Positions 9,173 to 21,126 are shown, numbered from the stretch's first letter. The stretch: 64,000 bases of DNA from Streptomyces sp. SID12488 (GCF_010548275.1 NZ_JAAGLT010000040.1:1-64000); one strand, 5' to 3'. Program-made: numbers and translations. The notes: generated by a model from the sequence alone, not told the origin.

Positions 9173-9209
9173 GCCGATACCGGCACCCGAAGCGGGTACC
9201 GGTACCGGC
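9173..9209 (-). terminator. Terminator after whiA
   Basis: On the minus strand GCCGGTACCGGTACCC pairs with GGGTGCCGGTATCGGC around a GCTTC loop (stem of 16 bp with two wobble or mismatch positions), then GTTTGTC. It begins 14 nt past the whiA stop and ends the uvrC-rapZ-yvcK-whiA unit. Confidence 0.8.
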
Positions 9210-9223
9210 GAGTTGAGGCTCCG

Positions 9224-10207
9224 TCAGCCCGCGTCGGCCATTTCCTCGGTGAGGTTGGACTCCGTCCCCGGGATACCGAGGTCCTGGGCCCGCTTGTCGG
9301 CCATGGCGAGCAACCGGCGGATCCGGCCCGCGACGGCGTCCTTGGTCAGCGGCGGGTCGGCCAGGGCGCCCAGCTCCTCCAGGGAGGCCTGCTTGTGGTC
9401 CATGCGCAGCCGGCCGGCCGCCGCGAGGTGCTCGGGGACCTCGTCGGCGAGGATCTCCAGCGCGCGCTGGACCCGGGCGCCGGCGGCGACCGCGGCGCGC
9501 GCGGAACGGCGCAGGTTGGCGTCGTCGAAGTTGGCTAGGCGGTTCGCGGTGGCGCGGACCTCGCGGCGCATCCGCCGCTCCTCCCAGGCCAGCACGGACT
9601 CGTGTGCGCCGAGCCGGGTGAGGAGGGCGCCGATCGCGTCCCCGTCCCGGACGACGACCCGGTCGACGCCCCGCACCTCGCGGGCCTTGGCCGCGATCGA
9701 GAGACGCCGGGCGGCGCCGACAAGGGCGAGCGCGGCCTCGGGGCCCGGGCAGGTCACCTCCAGGGACGAGGAACGTCCCGGCTCGGTGAGCGAGCCGTGG
9801 GCCAGGAAGGCGCCTCTCCAGGCCGCCTCCGCGTCACAGGTCGCCCCGGAGACCACCTGCGGGGGCAGCCCTCTGATCGGCCGTCCACGGCCGTCCACGA
9901 GCCCTGTCTGGCGGGCCAGCTGGTCGCCGCCCGCGACCACCCGGACCACGTAACGGGAGCCGCGGCGAAGTCCGCCGGGCGCCATCACGATCAGTTCCGA
10001 GCTGTGGCCGAAAATCTCAAGAATGTCCCGCTTGAGCCGACGGGCCGCCATCGCGGTGTCCAGCTCCGCCTCGATCACGATGCGCCCGCTCACCAGGTGG
10101 AGGCCGCCGGCGAACCGCAGAATGGCAGAGACCTCCGCCTTCCTGCAGCAGGTACGGGTGACGGGGAGCCGGGAAATCTCGTCCTTCACCGCTGCCGTCA
10201 TCGCCAT
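9224..10207 (-). CDS. whiA: Sporulation regulator WhiA
   Basis: A 327-aa DNA-binding protein needed for sporulation septation in Streptomyces aerial hyphae, where it acts with WhiB. The N-terminal two-thirds resembles a LAGLIDADG homing endonuclease fold (TRTCCRKAEVSAILRFAGGLHL, WRGAFLAHGSL) and the C-terminal part holds the helix-turn-helix (ASLEELGALADPPLTKDAVAGRIRRL). The ATG at 10207 has GAAGGA 7 nt upstream; a second ATG at 10201 would give an exact ATGA overlap with the yvcK stop. Either way it is translationally coupled to yvcK. Confidence 0.96.
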   Translation of the reverse strand: MAMTAAVKDEISRLPVTRTCCRKAEVSAILRFAGGLHLVSGRIVIEAELDTAMAARRLKRDILEIFGHSSELIVMAPGGLRRGSRYVVRVVAGGDQLARQTGLVDGRGRPIRGLPPQVVSGATCDAEAAWRGAFLAHGSLTEPGRSSSLEVTCPGPEAALALVGAARRLSIAAKAREVRGVDRVVVRDGDAIGALLTRLGAHESVLAWEERRMRREVRATANRLANFDDANLRRSARAAVAAGARVQRALEILADEVPEHLAAAGRLRMDHKQASLEELGALADPPLTKDAVAGRIRRLLAMADKRAQDLGIPGTESNLTEEMADAG

Positions 10208-11265
10208 GGGCCGATCCTTCCATGCATCCGAAAAATACGGTCGTACGCGGCGGCCAACAGCTCCGTATCGTGCCGAGGAGATCCGTCGGTCCGGGCCACC
10301 GGCGCCAGCTCGACCGCGGCACCGAACCGTTTGGCGGCATCGGTCAGCAAGTCGCGATCGGGCACGGCGGCCTCGTCGGCCAGCACCACGTCCAGGGCGA
10401 GTTTAGGGGCGTGTCGTCCCAAAACCTCCAAATGACGCTGCGGGGAGAAGCCATCGGTTTCTCCGGGTTGCGGCGCGAGGTTCAGCGAGAGTACCCGTCG
10501 GGCCTTCGTCTCGGTGAGCGCGTCGAGCAGTTCGGGCACCAGCAGGTGCGGGATCACGGAGGAGAACCAGGAGCCCGGCCCGAGAACCACCCAGTCGGCG
10601 TCCAGGACCGCCGCGACGGCTTCCGGGACGGCGGGCGGGTCGTTCGGCACGAGATGCACGCTCTGCACCTCACCGGGCGTCAACGCGACGGTCGCCTGTC
10701 CCCGTACGGTGTCGACGTCGTCGGGCCGCTCCGGGTCGTGGCCCTTGACCAGGGCCTGCAGTTCCAGGGGTACGGCGGACATCGGCAGGACACGGCCGTG
10801 CGCGCCCAGGAGCCTGCCGACCAGGTCGAGTGCCTGGACGTGGTCGCCGAGCTGCTCCCACAGGGCGACGATCAGCAGGTTGCCGACCGCGTGTTCGTGC
10901 AGGTCGCCCTTGGACTGGAAGCGGTGCTGGATGACGCGGGCCCAGGTCTGGCCCCACTCGTCGTCGCCGCACAGGGCGGCCAGGGCCTTGCGCAGGTCAC
11001 CGGGGGGCAGGACGCCCAGCTCGTCACGCAGGCGCCCGCTGGAGCCCCCGTCGTCGGCCACGGTGACGACGGCGGTCAGGTCGCCGGTGATCCGGCGCAG
11101 TGCGGCGAGCGAGGCGGACAGGCCCATGCCGCCGCCCAGGGCGACGACCTTGGGCTGGGCGCCCCGGCGGCGCGGCTTGGCGCCCCGGGCCTCGACGGGC
11201 CGGCCCGCGCGGCCCTCGCCGGCGACCCGGCGCAGCCTGCTCAGCCGCGGTGTACGTCCCGTCAT
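10198..11265 (-). CDS. yvcK: YvcK-family UDP-sugar-binding protein (gluconeogenesis factor-like)
   Basis: A 355-aa protein. After a basic N-terminal tail, the nucleotide-binding loop VVALGGGMGLSAS appears at about residues 40-52, followed by TVADDGGSSGRLR and DLRKALAAL, diagnostic of the YvcK/CofD-like fold. The family binds UDP-GlcNAc-type nucleotides and links carbon metabolism to cell-wall growth. The ATG at 11265 overlaps the rapZ stop by 4 nt (ATGA), and the stop overlaps the whiA start region. The reading frame is open far upstream through rapZ, but alignment supports this start. Confidence 0.92.
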   Translation of the reverse strand: MTGRTPRLSRLRRVAGEGRAGRPVEARGAKPRRRGAQPKVVALGGGMGLSASLAALRRITGDLTAVVTVADDGGSSGRLRDELGVLPPGDLRKALAALCGDDEWGQTWARVIQHRFQSKGDLHEHAVGNLLIVALWEQLGDHVQALDLVGRLLGAHGRVLPMSAVPLELQALVKGHDPERPDDVDTVRGQATVALTPGEVQSVHLVPNDPPAVPEAVAAVLDADWVVLGPGSWFSSVIPHLLVPELLDALTETKARRVLSLNLAPQPGETDGFSPQRHLEVLGRHAPKLALDVVLADEAAVPDRDLLTDAAKRFGAAVELAPVARTDGSPRHDTELLAAAYDRIFRMHGRIGPWR

Positions 11266-12317
11266 TCCCGTCCCATGTCCCGGTGCACGATCACGGTCTC
11301 CACGCCCTGCGAGGCGAGGCGGGCGGCGAGCTTCTCGGAAGTGGCGACCGAACGGTGCTTGCCGCCCGTGCAGCCGACCGCGATCGTCACATAGCGCTTG
11401 CCTTCGCGGCGGTATCCGGCGGCGATGAGCTGGAGGAGCTCGGTGTACCGGTCGATGAACTCCTTGGCGCCGGGCTGGTTGAAGACGTACGCCGACACCT
11501 CCTCGTTGAGGCCGGTGTAGGGGCGCAGTTCCGGGACCCAGTGCGGGTTGGGCAGGAACCGCATGTCCACGACCAGGTCGGCGTCGACCGGGAGGCCGTA
11601 CTTGAAGCCGAAGGACATCACCGTGGCCCGCAGCTCGGGCTCCTCGTCGCCGGCGAACTGGGCGTCCATCTTGGCGCGCAGTTCGTGCACGTTGAGGCTG
11701 GAGGTGTCGATCACCAGGTCGGCGTCGCCGCGCAGTTCGCGCAGCAGTTCGCGCTCGGCGTCGATGCCGTCGACGATGCGGCCGTCCCCCTGGAGGGGGT
11801 GCGGCCGGCGCACCGACTCGAAACGGCGCACCAGGGCGTCGTCCGACGACTCCAGGAAGACGATCCGCCGGGTGACGCCCTTCGCCGCCAGATCGGCGAG
11901 CGACTCGCGGAGGTTGTCGAAGAAACGCCTGCCGCGTACGTCGACGACGACCGCGATCCTGGCGACGTTGCCCTGGGAACGGGCGCCGAGCTCCACCATG
12001 GTGGGGATCAGCGCGGGCGGCAGGTTGTCGACGACGAACCAGCCGAGGTCCTCCAGACACTTGGCTGCCGTCGAACGGCCGGCTCCGGACATGCCGGAGA
12101 TGATCACCAGCTCGGGGATGGCCACTTCGGCGACCCCGGCTGTCTCGATGCCCGTACCCACTTGCTCTCCGTCTTCCTGGCCCGGTGGTTCCTGGAGCGC
12201 CGCGTCGCCCGGTGCCGGGCCCTCGGCGTGTCGCGAGCGATCATCGCCCGCTTCCCTGTGACCTGCCTGACCCACCGCTGTGTGCTCGGCCTTCGGTGCC
12301 TCGTCGTGCTCGGTCAT
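11262..12317 (-). CDS. rapZ: RNase adapter / nucleotide-binding protein RapZ
   Basis: A 351-aa protein. The P-loop GMSGAGRS lies at about residues 75-82, followed by KCLEDLGWFVVDNLPP; the C-terminal domain has the conserved DVVVDMRFLPNP-like (LVVDMRFLPNPHW) and VAVGCTGGKHRSV motifs. In E. coli RapZ controls glucosamine-6-phosphate synthase through small RNAs; in actinobacteria the role is less clear. The first 65 residues are acidic, low-complexity and probably disordered. ATGA overlaps join it to uvrC upstream and yvcK downstream. Confidence 0.94.
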   Translation of the reverse strand: MTEHDEAPKAEHTAVGQAGHREAGDDRSRHAEGPAPGDAALQEPPGQEDGEQVGTGIETAGVAEVAIPELVIISGMSGAGRSTAAKCLEDLGWFVVDNLPPALIPTMVELGARSQGNVARIAVVVDVRGRRFFDNLRESLADLAAKGVTRRIVFLESSDDALVRRFESVRRPHPLQGDGRIVDGIDAERELLRELRGDADLVIDTSSLNVHELRAKMDAQFAGDEEPELRATVMSFGFKYGLPVDADLVVDMRFLPNPHWVPELRPYTGLNEEVSAYVFNQPGAKEFIDRYTELLQLIAAGYRREGKRYVTIAVGCTGGKHRSVATSEKLAARLASQGVETVIVHRDMGRE

Positions 12318-14452
12318 GTCTCCTGCCCCCGTCGCTCGTCCGGGGCGCCCGCGGCTACGGGCTCCCCCGGGACATCCGCCCTCGTACCGGGTGCCCCGTC
12401 CTGCGTGTCTGCTGTGTCCGACGCGTCTGGCGTGTCTGCTGTGTAATCCATGATCTCTCCGGTCGCCGTGTTCACGGCGGGTGCGGCCGGGGCCGCCTGT
12501 GCGAGGGCCACGGCGATCGTCTCGGCCGTCTTGAGGCCTATACCGGGAACCTCGCGGATCTGGTCGATTGTGGCGGACCGCAGCTTCTTCACCGAGCCGA
12601 AATGCTTGATCAGCGCCTGTTTCCGGGTTTCGCCGAGTCCGGGCACGTCGTCCAGCGGGCTCGCCCGGAAGCGTTTGGCCCGTTTGACGCGCTGGTAGGT
12701 GATCGCGAAGCGGTGGGCCTCGTCACGGACACGCTGGAGCAGATACAGGCCCTCACTGGTGCGGGGCAGGATCACCGGGTCGTCCTCGCCGGGCACCCAG
12801 ACCTCCTCCAGGCGCTTGGCGAGGCCGCAGACGGCGATGTCGTCGATGCCCAGCTCGTCCAGCGCCCGCTGGGCGGCGGCGACCTGCGGCTGCCCGCCGT
12901 CGACGACGACGAGCTGCGGCGGGTAGGCGAACCGCTTGGGCCGCCCCTCGTCGTCCTTCAGCTCCTCGCCGGGTTCCCGACCGATTTCCTGACCGGTGCC
13001 AGGGCCGGCTTCCTGGCCGGGTTCCTGGCCGTCCGCCCACTCCCCGGTCTTCTCCTTCTCGGCGATGTAGCGCTTGAAGCGACGGCCGATGACCTCGTGC
13101 ATGGACCGGACGTCGTCCTGCCCCTCGAAGCCCTTGATCTGGAAGCGGCGGTACTCGCTCTTGCGCTGCAGGCCGTCCTCGAAGACGACCATCGAGGCCA
13201 CCACGTCGTCGCCCTGGAGGTGGGAGATGTCGTAGCACTCGATCCGCAGCGGGGCACTGTCCAGATCGAGAGCTTCGGCGATCTCCTCCAGGGCACGCGA
13301 GCGGGTCGTCAGGTCGGAGGCGCGCTTGGTCTTGTGCAGCACGAGCGAATGCTGCGCGTTGCGCTGCACGGTCTCCATCAGGGCCTTCTTGTCGCCGCGC
13401 TGCGGGATGCGCAGGGACACGCCGGATCCGCGCCGCTCGGCCAGCCACTCCTGGACGGGCTCCACGGGATCGGGCAGCGCGGGGACGAGGACCTCCTTGG
13501 GCACGGAGTCGCCCTTCTCCTCCCCGTAGAGCTGCTGGAGGGCGTGCTCGACCAGTGCCCCGGTGGTGATCTCCTCGACCTTGTCGGTCACCCAGCCCCG
13601 CTGGCCGCGCACCCGCCCACCGCGTACGTGGAAGATCTGCACGGCCGCTTCCAGCTCGTCCTCGGCGACCGCGATCAGATCGGCGTCGGTCGCGTCGGCG
13701 AGCACGACCGCGCTCTTCTCCATGGCCTTCCGCAGTGCCTCGACGTCGTCACGCAGACGGGCCGCCCTTTCGTACTCCATCTCCTCGGCCGCTTCCGTCA
13801 TCCGCTGTTCGAGGCGGCGGATGTACGTCCCCGTGCGGCCGGCCATGAAGTCGCTGAACTCGTCGGCCAGGTCGCGGTGTTCCTCGGCCGAGACCCGCCC
13901 GACGCAGGGCGCCGAGCACTTGCCGATGTAGCCGAGGAGGCAGGGGCGGCCGGTGCGGGCGGCGTTCTTGAAGACGCCGGCCGAGCACGTGCGCACCGGG
14001 AAGACGCGCAGGAGCAGGTCCACGGTGTCGCGGATCGCCCACGCGTGCCCGTACGGCCCGAAGTAGCGGACGCCCTTGCGCTTCTGACCGCGCATCACCT
14101 GAACGCGCGGGTACTCCTCGTTCATCGTCACCGCGAGATACGGGTAGCTCTTGTCGTCGCGGTACTTGACGTTGAAACGGGGGTCGTACTCCTTGATCCA
14201 GGAGTACTCCAGCTGAAGCGCCTCGACCTCCGTGGACACCACCGTCCACTCCACGGAGGCGGCCGTGGTCACCATCGTGCGGGTGCGCGGGTGGAGGCCG
14301 GCCAGATCCTGGAAGTAGTTGGCCAGGCGCTGGCGCAGGCTTTTCGCCTTCCCGACGTAGATCACCCGGCGGTGCTCGTCGCGGAATCTGTACACCCCGG
14401 GAGAGTCCGGGATCTGTCCCGGCTTGGGGCGGTAGCTGGAGGGGTCGGCCAT
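12314..14452 (-). CDS. uvrC: Excinuclease ABC subunit UvrC
   Basis: A 712-aa endonuclease that makes both incisions in nucleotide excision repair. The GIY-YIG domain is at the N-terminus (SPGVYRFRDEHRRVIYVGKAKSLRQR, residues about 18-43), then a UVR motif region, the RNase H-like domain (IECYDISHLQGDDVVASMVVFEDG; LVVVDGGQPQ), and a C-terminal helix-hairpin-helix pair (DDVPGLGETRKQALIKHFGS, IREVPGIGLKTAETIA). It is longer than E. coli UvrC because of a glycine/glutamate/proline insertion near residue 475 and an acidic low-complexity tail after residue 670. It heads the uvrC-rapZ-yvcK-whiA unit and may be leaderless (-10 TAGGGT ends 7 nt before the ATG). Confidence 0.97.
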   Translation of the reverse strand: MADPSSYRPKPGQIPDSPGVYRFRDEHRRVIYVGKAKSLRQRLANYFQDLAGLHPRTRTMVTTAASVEWTVVSTEVEALQLEYSWIKEYDPRFNVKYRDDKSYPYLAVTMNEEYPRVQVMRGQKRKGVRYFGPYGHAWAIRDTVDLLLRVFPVRTCSAGVFKNAARTGRPCLLGYIGKCSAPCVGRVSAEEHRDLADEFSDFMAGRTGTYIRRLEQRMTEAAEEMEYERAARLRDDVEALRKAMEKSAVVLADATDADLIAVAEDELEAAVQIFHVRGGRVRGQRGWVTDKVEEITTGALVEHALQQLYGEEKGDSVPKEVLVPALPDPVEPVQEWLAERRGSGVSLRIPQRGDKKALMETVQRNAQHSLVLHKTKRASDLTTRSRALEEIAEALDLDSAPLRIECYDISHLQGDDVVASMVVFEDGLQRKSEYRRFQIKGFEGQDDVRSMHEVIGRRFKRYIAEKEKTGEWADGQEPGQEAGPGTGQEIGREPGEELKDDEGRPKRFAYPPQLVVVDGGQPQVAAAQRALDELGIDDIAVCGLAKRLEEVWVPGEDDPVILPRTSEGLYLLQRVRDEAHRFAITYQRVKRAKRFRASPLDDVPGLGETRKQALIKHFGSVKKLRSATIDQIREVPGIGLKTAETIAVALAQAAPAAPAVNTATGEIMDYTADTPDASDTADTQDGAPGTRADVPGEPVAAGAPDERRGQET

Positions 14453-14765
14453 GTCTCACACCCTACTGGCGGGGTGTGACAGCGCGGTGATCCCGGGGAC
14501 CGACGCCCCCGGTCCCCAAAGAGGGGTGAACAGGGAAGCGAGAGCCTCGGCGGTTGCGCGTGTTGCGCCTCAGGTGTTGTCGCGCCTTGGTCAACACGCT
14601 TCAATGCGGGAGAACTCGGGGCGGTGAACGGCCGCGTACGCACGTGCGGACACAAGGACACGGGGACGAGGACGACAACACCGTGTACGCCCGCCGGGCC
14701 GACACGGTTCGACCCACGCGCGCGGTCCGACCAGCCGTCGCGATCATTCACAGAAGGGCCCCTGC
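14453..14765. promoter_or_regulatory. Divergent intergenic region with uvrC promoter
   Basis: This 313-bp gap separates uvrC from the rightward gene at 14766. On the minus strand CTGTCACAC (14482-14474), 8 nt and TAGGGT (14465-14460) lie 7 nt before the uvrC ATG. The -10 and spacing equal those of the damage-type elements, but only TGTCA of the upstream half matches. A hairpin GGGGACCG-7nt-CGGTCCCC sits at 14495-14517. The remaining part holds no gene or repeat I can support. Confidence 0.5.
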
Positions 14766-15728
14766 ATGCGCCGAGGCACACCGCACGCGGACGACGTCGT
14801 CGCGGAGGACGCCACCGCGGAACTGGAGACGGCTCTGCGAAACGGCCCCTTCCATGTGGCCCTGCGGGCCGCGATCACCGCGCGCGGGCTGCCGCTGCAG
14901 CGCGTCCAGCACCATCTGTGGCGGTACGGGGTCAAGGTCGGCGTCACCAGCCTGAGTTACTGGCAGCAGGGTGCCCGCCGCCCGCAGCGGCCCGAGTCGC
15001 TGCGGGCCGTGAGGGCGCTGGAGGAGATCCTCCAGCTACCGGACGAATCGTTGATCCAGCTGCTCTCCCAGGACGACGAACGCGCCGGCACGCAATGTCC
15101 CGCCGGGCGTTCGTACCGCTCCCTGGTGGAGGCCTCCGGAGCCCTGGAGGAGCTGCTGACGGAGCTGGAGGCGCCGCTCGACGGCGGTCTGCACACCCTC
15201 GGTCTGCACGAACGGGTACGGATCGGCACGCACCGTGAACTTCTCACCCGCGAGGCCCACCACATCGTGCGCGCCCACCGGGACGGCACCGACCGTTTCG
15301 TCGCCGTGCACCACGGCGACCCCGGCTGCGCGCCGGACCGTATGTCGGTCCACGCCATGGAGAACTGCCGCACGGGGCGGATACGCCGGCACCACGACAC
15401 CGGGGTGCTCGTCGCCGAACTCCTCTTCGACACGCGGCTGCGAGCAGGCGATACGTTCCTCTTCCGTTACGCCGTGGAGGACGGCACCGCGGGCGTTTCC
15501 CGTGAGTACGTGCGTGGATTCGGCGTGGCGGGCGGCCAGTACGCGCTCCAGGTCCGCTTCGACGACGGGTCCCTGCCGGTGCGCTGCCACCGGTTCGCCC
15601 AGCATTCGGCCGCGGCACCCAGAAGTGGCCGCCAGGACCTGACGGTGAGTGCCCGCCACCGCTCGGTCCACCTCGTCGAACCGAGGCTGCGACCGGGGAT
15701 CCTGGGCATCGGCTGGGACTGGGAGTGA
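14766..15728 (+). CDS. Conserved protein with XRE-like helix-turn-helix N-terminus, function unknown
   Basis: A 320-aa protein I do not recognise by name. Residues about 20-95 look like a DNA-binding segment: HVALRAAITARGLPLQRVQHHL, GVTSLSYWQQGARRPQRPESLRAVRALEEIL resembles the helices of XRE repressors choosing when to bind (similar Streptomyces proteins carry this N-terminus). The rest (120-320) is a beta-rich domain with HHIVRAHRDGTDRF and VHAMENCRTGR; no enzyme motif or membrane segment is visible. The start ATG 14766 has GAAGGG upstream. Its stop codon (15726-15728) abuts the palindromic operators of the next gene, so its 3' end could be bound by LacI. Confidence 0.7.
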   Translation: MRRGTPHADDVVAEDATAELETALRNGPFHVALRAAITARGLPLQRVQHHLWRYGVKVGVTSLSYWQQGARRPQRPESLRAVRALEEILQLPDESLIQLLSQDDERAGTQCPAGRSYRSLVEASGALEELLTELEAPLDGGLHTLGLHERVRIGTHRELLTREAHHIVRAHRDGTDRFVAVHHGDPGCAPDRMSVHAMENCRTGRIRRHHDTGVLVAELLFDTRLRAGDTFLFRYAVEDGTAGVSREYVRGFGVAGGQYALQVRFDDGSLPVRCHRFAQHSAAAPRSGRQDLTVSARHRSVHLVEPRLRPGILGIGWDWE

Positions 15729-15765
15729 CGCAAGCGCTTGCGTAAACGCTTGCGCAAGCGTTTAC
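15728..15765. promoter_or_regulatory. Overlapping palindromic LacI-family operators
   Basis: ACGCAAGCGCTTGCGT (15728-15743) is a perfect 16-bp palindrome. It overlaps by 2 bp a perfect 24-bp palindrome at 15742-15765 whose core is AAACGCTTGCGCAAGCGTTT. The set contains GCAAGCGCTTGC, GTAAACGCTTGC and GCAAGCGTTTAC, each fitting the LacI/GalR consensus GnAAnCGnTTnC. It lies 66-103 bp before the LacI-family gene, so autoregulation is expected. Confidence 0.85.
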
Positions 15766-15830
15766 GTCTGCCCGCGCATGCGATACCTTGCCGCCATCGA
15801 AGCCCGGTCGGGACGGGAAGGCGGGACTGC

Positions 15831-16895
15831 ATGGCGACGATGGCCGATGTGGCGCGGCACGCGGGCGTGTCCGTGGCGACCGTCTCCCACGTACTGAACG
15901 ACACCCGTGTCGTGCGCCCCGCGACCCGGCAGGCCGTCCTCGACGCCATCGAGGTGCTGGGCTATACCCCGAACACGCTGGCCCGTTCCCTGGTCACCGC
16001 GCGGACGCGGTCCATCGGACTCGCCGTGTCGGCGATCAGCAACCCGTACTTCACGGAGATCCTCCAGGGCGTCGAGGCCGGTGCGCTGGAACACGGCTAC
16101 AGCCTCCTGTTCGCCGGCCCGCACGACGACCCCGGGCACGAGCGCAAGGTCGTACAGCTGCTGCACGAACGACGCGTGGACGGCATGATCGTCGCCCCCT
16201 CGGCGGATCCGGGCGCCCTGGTGGCCTACCTGACTCGGCACGACGTTCCAACAGTGTTCCTGGACAGGCTGCTCGACACCCCTTCGGACAGCACCCCGCG
16301 CTTCGACCAGGTGTGCGCCGAGAACGCCGAACCCATGGCCCGGCTGATGGCTCACCTCACCGCACTCGGCCACAAGCGCATCGGCCTGGTCGCGGGCCGC
16401 CCCGGCCTCAGCACGACGGCGGAACGGATCGCCGGGTACCACATCGGCCTCGCGTCCGCCGGGCTGGCCTACGACGAACGCCTGGTGGCACATGGCGACT
16501 CCGAGTCGGAGGGTGCCGAGCGGGCCACCGCCGCCCTGCTCTCCCTCGCGGCGCCACCGACCGCCCTCGTCACCGCCAACAACGTGATGACCCTCGGCAC
16601 CCTTCGCGCCCTGCGCGAGCTGGGCGTGACCGTGCCGGACGACCTGGCGCTGTGCTGCTTCGACGACTTCGCCTGGGCCGACCTGTTCTCGCCCCGGCTC
16701 ACCGCGATCTCGCAGCCGGGCAAGGACATCGGCGCCCAGGCCGTACGTCTGCTCCTGGACCGCCTGGCCGACCCGGACCTCCCTACGCGAACCGTGCGGC
16801 TCCCGTGCACGTTCGTCCATCGCGAGTCGTGCGGATGCAGCGACCGGGAGCACCCCGAGAACCCCCGCCAGGCCGAGAAAGGACCCGTCTCATGA
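15831..16895 (+). CDS. LacI-family transcriptional repressor
   Basis: A 354-aa repressor. The N-terminal helix-turn-helix and hinge are classic: MADVARHAGVSVATVSHVLN, then ALGYTPN-type (VLGYTPNTLARSL). The periplasmic-binding-protein-like sensor domain follows (IGLAVSAISNPYFTEILQGVE; HKRIGLVAGRPG; CCFDDFAWADLFSPRLTAISQP). The frame is open upstream across the operators, but family alignment puts the start at ATG 15831. The stop overlaps the start of the PfkB kinase by ATGA, so the kinase substrate, probably a sugar, is the likely inducer pathway. It should bind the palindromes at 15728-15765. Confidence 0.93.
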   Translation: MATMADVARHAGVSVATVSHVLNDTRVVRPATRQAVLDAIEVLGYTPNTLARSLVTARTRSIGLAVSAISNPYFTEILQGVEAGALEHGYSLLFAGPHDDPGHERKVVQLLHERRVDGMIVAPSADPGALVAYLTRHDVPTVFLDRLLDTPSDSTPRFDQVCAENAEPMARLMAHLTALGHKRIGLVAGRPGLSTTAERIAGYHIGLASAGLAYDERLVAHGDSESEGAERATAALLSLAAPPTALVTANNVMTLGTLRALRELGVTVPDDLALCCFDDFAWADLFSPRLTAISQPGKDIGAQAVRLLLDRLADPDLPTRTVRLPCTFVHRESCGCSDREHPENPRQAEKGPVS

Positions 16896-17803
16896 TCGTC
16901 GTCGCCGGTGAGGCACTCATCGACCTGGTACCGCGTGCGGCGGGCGCCCTCGCGGATCTGCGACCGGCGCTCGGTGGCGGGCCCTACAACACGGCGGTCG
17001 CTCTCGGCCGCCTCGGCTCCCCCACAGCGTTCTGTTCCCGCATCTCGTCCGACGCCTTCGGTGAGGCGCTGCTCGACGGGCTGCGCGAGGCAGGCGTCGA
17101 CGTGTCGTTCGTACAGCGCGGCAGCGAGCCGACGACGCTCGCCGTCGCCTCGATCGGTGTGGACGGCTCCGCCGCCTACTCCTTCTATGTCGAGGGCACC
17201 GCCGACCGGCTGTTCACGGCACCCGCCCGCCTACCCGACACGGCCCGGGCGGTGTCCTTCGGCACCTGCTCGCTGGTGCTGGAGCCGGGCGCGAGCGCGT
17301 ACGAGGAACTGCTGCGGACCGCTGCCGCACAGGGCGTGTTCACCGCGCTCGATCCGAACATCAGGGCGGTGTTGATCCCCGACGCGGACGCTTACCGGGC
17401 CCGTTTCACCAGTTGGCTGCCCTCGGTGTCGCTGCTCAAGCTCTCGGAGGAGGACGCGAAGTGGCTCGGCGGGACTCCGCGCGAGTGGCTGGCCGCCGGT
17501 CCCTGTGCCGTCGTGGTCACCCGAGGCGGCGACGGGCTGACCGTCTTCACCCGTGACGGCGCGGAACACTCCGTACCCGGCGAGGAGGTCGACGTCGTGG
17601 ACACGATCGGCGCGGGCGACACCGTGAACGCGGCGCTGCTGCACGGCCTGTCGGCCCGGGACGCGTTGTCCCCGGCGGCCCTGGCCGACCTGGGCGCCGA
17701 CGGATGGACCGATCTGCTCCGCCTCGCGGCCCGTGCGGCGGCGATCACCTGCTCACGAGCGGGAGCGGAACCCCCGTACGCCGTCGAACTGGGCGCTCTG
17801 TAG
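16892..17803 (+). CDS. PfkB-family carbohydrate kinase (fructokinase-like)
   Basis: A 303-aa ribokinase/PfkB-family kinase. The N-terminal signature GGGPYNTAVALGRLG (about residues 30-44) and the C-terminal anion-hole/catalytic motif DTIGAGDTVNAALL (about 230-243) are both present. FYVEGTADRL and GTCSLVLEP resemble fructokinases, so fructose is a reasonable but unproven substrate. It starts at ATG 16892, overlapping the repressor stop by 4 nt. No sugar transporter is adjacent, so the sugar must enter through a system elsewhere. Confidence 0.88.
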   Translation: MIVVAGEALIDLVPRAAGALADLRPALGGGPYNTAVALGRLGSPTAFCSRISSDAFGEALLDGLREAGVDVSFVQRGSEPTTLAVASIGVDGSAAYSFYVEGTADRLFTAPARLPDTARAVSFGTCSLVLEPGASAYEELLRTAAAQGVFTALDPNIRAVLIPDADAYRARFTSWLPSVSLLKLSEEDAKWLGGTPREWLAAGPCAVVVTRGGDGLTVFTRDGAEHSVPGEEVDVVDTIGAGDTVNAALLHGLSARDALSPAALADLGADGWTDLLRLAARAAAITCSRAGAEPPYAVELGAL

Positions 17804-17838
17804 AGGCAGTTCGCCGAAGCTGGGGGTCGGTGAACGTG

Positions 17839-17871
17839 CGGCGGCCCGCAGGGAGTTCCCGCGGGCCGCCG
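17839..17871. terminator. Bidirectional terminator between PfkB kinase and uvrA
   Basis: CGGCGGCCCGC (17839-17849) and GCGGGCCGCCG (17861-17871) form a perfect 11-bp GC stem with an 11-nt loop between two convergent genes. Confidence 0.8.
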
Positions 17872-17912
17872 TGTCTGCTCTGTTCGCCGTGGTTGCCGAG
17901 CTTGTCGACAGC

Positions 17913-20915
<3,003 letters not shown>

Positions 20916-20959
20916 CTTTCTTGGGAGAAGTGACAGGGGCGGGGCCCCCGTGCTTTCTC

Positions 20960-20982
20960 AGACTAGGGGGAGCCACTGACAA
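20960..20982 (-). promoter_or_regulatory. RecA-independent DNA-damage promoter element (PafBC type) of uvrA
   Basis: Minus strand: TTGTCAGTG (20982-20974), 8-nt spacer, TAGTCT (20965-20960). It matches tTGTCRGTG-N8-TAnnnT fully. The predicted start is about 38 nt upstream of the uvrA ATG. Confidence 0.82.
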
Positions 20983-21126
20983 CGCCGGTCGGATTCCTGG
21001 GGCGGTAACAATCCCCGGCCATCCAGCATGCCCGACGCCGCACTCGACCATATAGCACGCACATTCGATTTGCGGGCCTGGTCCACCGGCTTCACCCGAA
21101 CGTGTGGCGGGGCTATCGTCGACTCC

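Noticed and set aside
20916..21126. LexA (SOS) box near uvrA, and near uvrB and ogt
   Set aside because: No TCGAAC-N4-GTTCGA-like sequence was found by eye; the damage response signal is of the RecA-independent type.
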